Origin: Candidatus Bathyarchaeota archaeon | Lineage (GTDB): Archaea > Thermoproteota > Bathyarchaeia > TCS64 | Length of the DNA stretch: 6,857 nucleotides | Assembly: GCA_030602935.1 (NCBI GenBank) | Contig: JAUVYU010000037.1 | Location: 1 to 6,857, forward strand | Reading direction: 5' to 3' | In this document: positions 5,757 through 6,857 of the stretch, in pieces | Layout: each line of letters begins with the position of its first letter | Numbering within the stretch: the first letter of the stretch is position 1 | Made by a program: the position numbers and the translations under genes | Notes under the pieces: generated by a model | The model's input: only the letters and a program-made list of their open reading frames with translations | The model's database searches: none | What the model was told of the DNA's origin: nothing

Positions 5757-6857
5757 CCTCGGGGAGTTGGAGACTGAGCCGTTCCTCTCGTAGACGGAGG
5801 CCATCGGGAGGACGATGTCTGCCAGATGGGCGGTCTCGGTCTCCCAGATGTCGGCTACTACCATCTTACCAGGAGCCTCTGTGAACTCCTTGTAGACTGA
5901 TGCAGCGCCTCCGTCGGTGACGACTCCGTTGTTCCCTATCTCGAAGTAGACGTCGAACTTTCCCTTACCGAAGGCCCTGTCAGCGTCTATGATGGGATGG
6001 CCCCTATTGAAGGGGATGTCAGATATGACTGCCCCATTCTCCGGGTCGTTGGTCGGCCAGGTGCCCGCGAAAATGCCCCAGGCCTTCTCGTATCTCCTCC
6101 AGCCGCCGTGGGTCCTCGTGGTCCCGGTGCTCATGTACCAGATGTTGTCGTACTCCTCGCCAGCCACGTAGTCGACGCCGCTCCAGGTGAAGTCGACTGT
6201 GGGCTTCAACGTTCTGGAGAGGTCGCCGGGCCTTCCGGCGTTCTTCCAAGCCTGGTAGGCCCTTATCTGGGCCTCCTTGGTCGGGATGCCGATGTAGCCT
6301 GGGAGCAGGTGGCACAGGACGAGCATGTCGGTCGCTCCCTGTACGTTGTTCTGCCCCCTGATGGCGTTGACTCCGCCTCCCGGGATGCCCATGTTGCCAA
6401 GGGTCAGCTGCATTAGGCACAGGGCCCTGAGCAGCTGGGCTGCACAGGTGTGCTGAGTGAGGCCCATGGCGTACGTGACTGTGCCTGGCTTGATTGAGGT
6501 GTATGTCTCAGCGATCTCCTCGAACTTCGCCACGGACATCCCGGTGATCCTCGAGACCTCCTCAGAGGTGTAGTTCTCAAGGACTGATGTCAGGACGTTG
6601 TAGACCGTCTTCAGAGTCTCGCCTCCCGCACCTGTGGCCTCGCCGAAGAGCACCCTGTCCGCAGGTGGGACCTCGGGCCAGGGTTTGAGCTCGCCCGACT
6701 TGGTTTTGACGACGTGGGTCTTGACTCCCTTGTACAGGTTCTCGTTGCCGAGGTAGTCGAGGTCAGCCGTGCTCTCCATGGTGTAGAGGACGTGGTTGTA
6801 GACATCCACGTTCAGTAGGAGAGGTGCGTTCGTACTCTCGACGAGGAAGTCGGCGTC
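5754..6857 (-). CDS. fdnG: Formate dehydrogenase catalytic subunit, middle part up to the in-frame TGA (start outside the window)
   Basis: The frame is open to the window edge, so the N-terminal Tat signal, the first [4Fe-4S] site and the active-site Sec or Cys lie outside. Of 367 visible residues, the first are 'DADFLVESTNAPLLLN', like the 'YTNA' region of FdnG. 'YAMGLTQHTCAAQLLRALCL', 'LGNMGIPGGGVNAIRGQNNV' and 'GATDMLVLCHLLPGYI' (about 129-188) follow E. coli FdnG closely. 'TETAHLADIVLPMASVYERN' (about 340-359) is the conserved molybdopterin-oxidoreductase stretch before the C-terminal domain. The GTG at 6809 is internal, since homology continues on both sides of it. The frame stops at TGA (5754-5756) just after 'GSVSNSPR', where homologues continue without a break. 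The family is certain. Formate as substrate is likely because similarity is to the FDH-N/FDH-O branch and not to the nitrate, polysulfide or tetrathionate branches, but the active-site residue cannot be seen. Confidence 0.88.
   Translation of the reverse strand, partial: DADFLVESTNAPLLLNVDVYNHVLYTMESTADLDYLGNENLYKGVKTHVVKTKSGELKPWPEVPPADRVLFGEATGAGGETLKTVYNVLTSVLENYTSEEVSRITGMSVAKFEEIAETYTSIKPGTVTYAMGLTQHTCAAQLLRALCLMQLTLGNMGIPGGGVNAIRGQNNVQGATDMLVLCHLLPGYIGIPTKEAQIRAYQAWKNAGRPGDLSRTLKPTVDFTWSGVDYVAGEEYDNIWYMSTGTTRTHGGWRRYEKAWGIFAGTWPTNDPENGAVISDIPFNRGHPIIDADRAFGKGKFDVYFEIGNNGVVTDGGAASVYKEFTEAPGKMVVADIWETETAHLADIVLPMASVYERNGSVSNSPR

Noticed and set aside
5730..5775. Stem-loop around the in-frame TGA that might aid recoding
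   Set aside because: Only short pairings are visible by eye (an ACTCCCC/GGTGAGT imperfect match with a two-base loop, and a CCCCGGGG palindrome). These are common in G+C-rich sequence and do not form a convincing structure.
5754..6809. GTG at 6809 as the start of an independent protein
   Set aside because: The frame stays open upstream to the window edge, and the upstream residues 'STNAPLLLN' match the same family, so the GTG is internal.
1..6857. CRISPR array, tRNA, rRNA, insertion sequence or attachment site
   Set aside because: No spaced direct repeats, tRNA-like cloverleaf, transposase gene or terminal inverted repeats were seen. Nearly the whole window is coding, and the longest gap is 154 bases.

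Overview
The window looks like a piece of a moderately G+C-rich archaeal chromosome. The evidence is an FtsZ next to a two-gene TatA/TatC exporter, T-run terminators without hairpins, a TATA-like element rather than -35/-10 boxes, and GGAGG or GGTG ribosome sites. Arg is often AGG and Ile often ATA. A euryarchaeal or Thermoplasmatota-type genome is a guess; nothing here fixes the lineage. Six genes are visible, and both end genes run off the window.

Layout: positions 2-1099 (+) hold ftsZ without its first residues. It faces a block in which every gene is on the minus strand, with a T-rich convergent gap at 1100-1190. Read in the direction of transcription, from right to left, that block is: the molybdopterin catalytic subunit of a formate dehydrogenase (FdnG/FdoG type; 6857-4329, N-terminal part outside the window), its four-cluster [4Fe-4S] subunit (4328-3417), an NrfD-type membrane subunit (3415-2510), a 154-base gap with a T-rich terminator and a TATA-like promoter, tatA (2355-2068) and tatC (2036-1191).

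How they fit: the three enzyme genes are packed with spacings of 0 and 1 base and encode a classic membrane oxidoreductase. The molybdenum or tungsten catalytic subunit would pass electrons through an Fe-S relay to a membrane quinone-reactive protein. The Fe-S subunit has an N-terminal Tat-like signal and a C-terminal membrane anchor, so the enzyme head should face outside the membrane. The tatA-tatC pair beside it could export the folded, cofactor-loaded enzyme.

The main surprise is an in-frame TGA at 5754-5756 that cuts the catalytic gene in two. Sequence on both sides aligns in one continuous frame with formate dehydrogenase N, and the TGA lies exactly where the family has Trp (the 'NSGRW-QW' stretch of E. 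coli FdnG, from memory). It may be a point mutation, a sequence error, a split-gene arrangement or UGA recoding. Secondary points are a Lys-rich FtsZ tail, an Arg-Lys variant of the twin-arginine motif, and a Thr in TatC where a buried Glu or Gln is usual.
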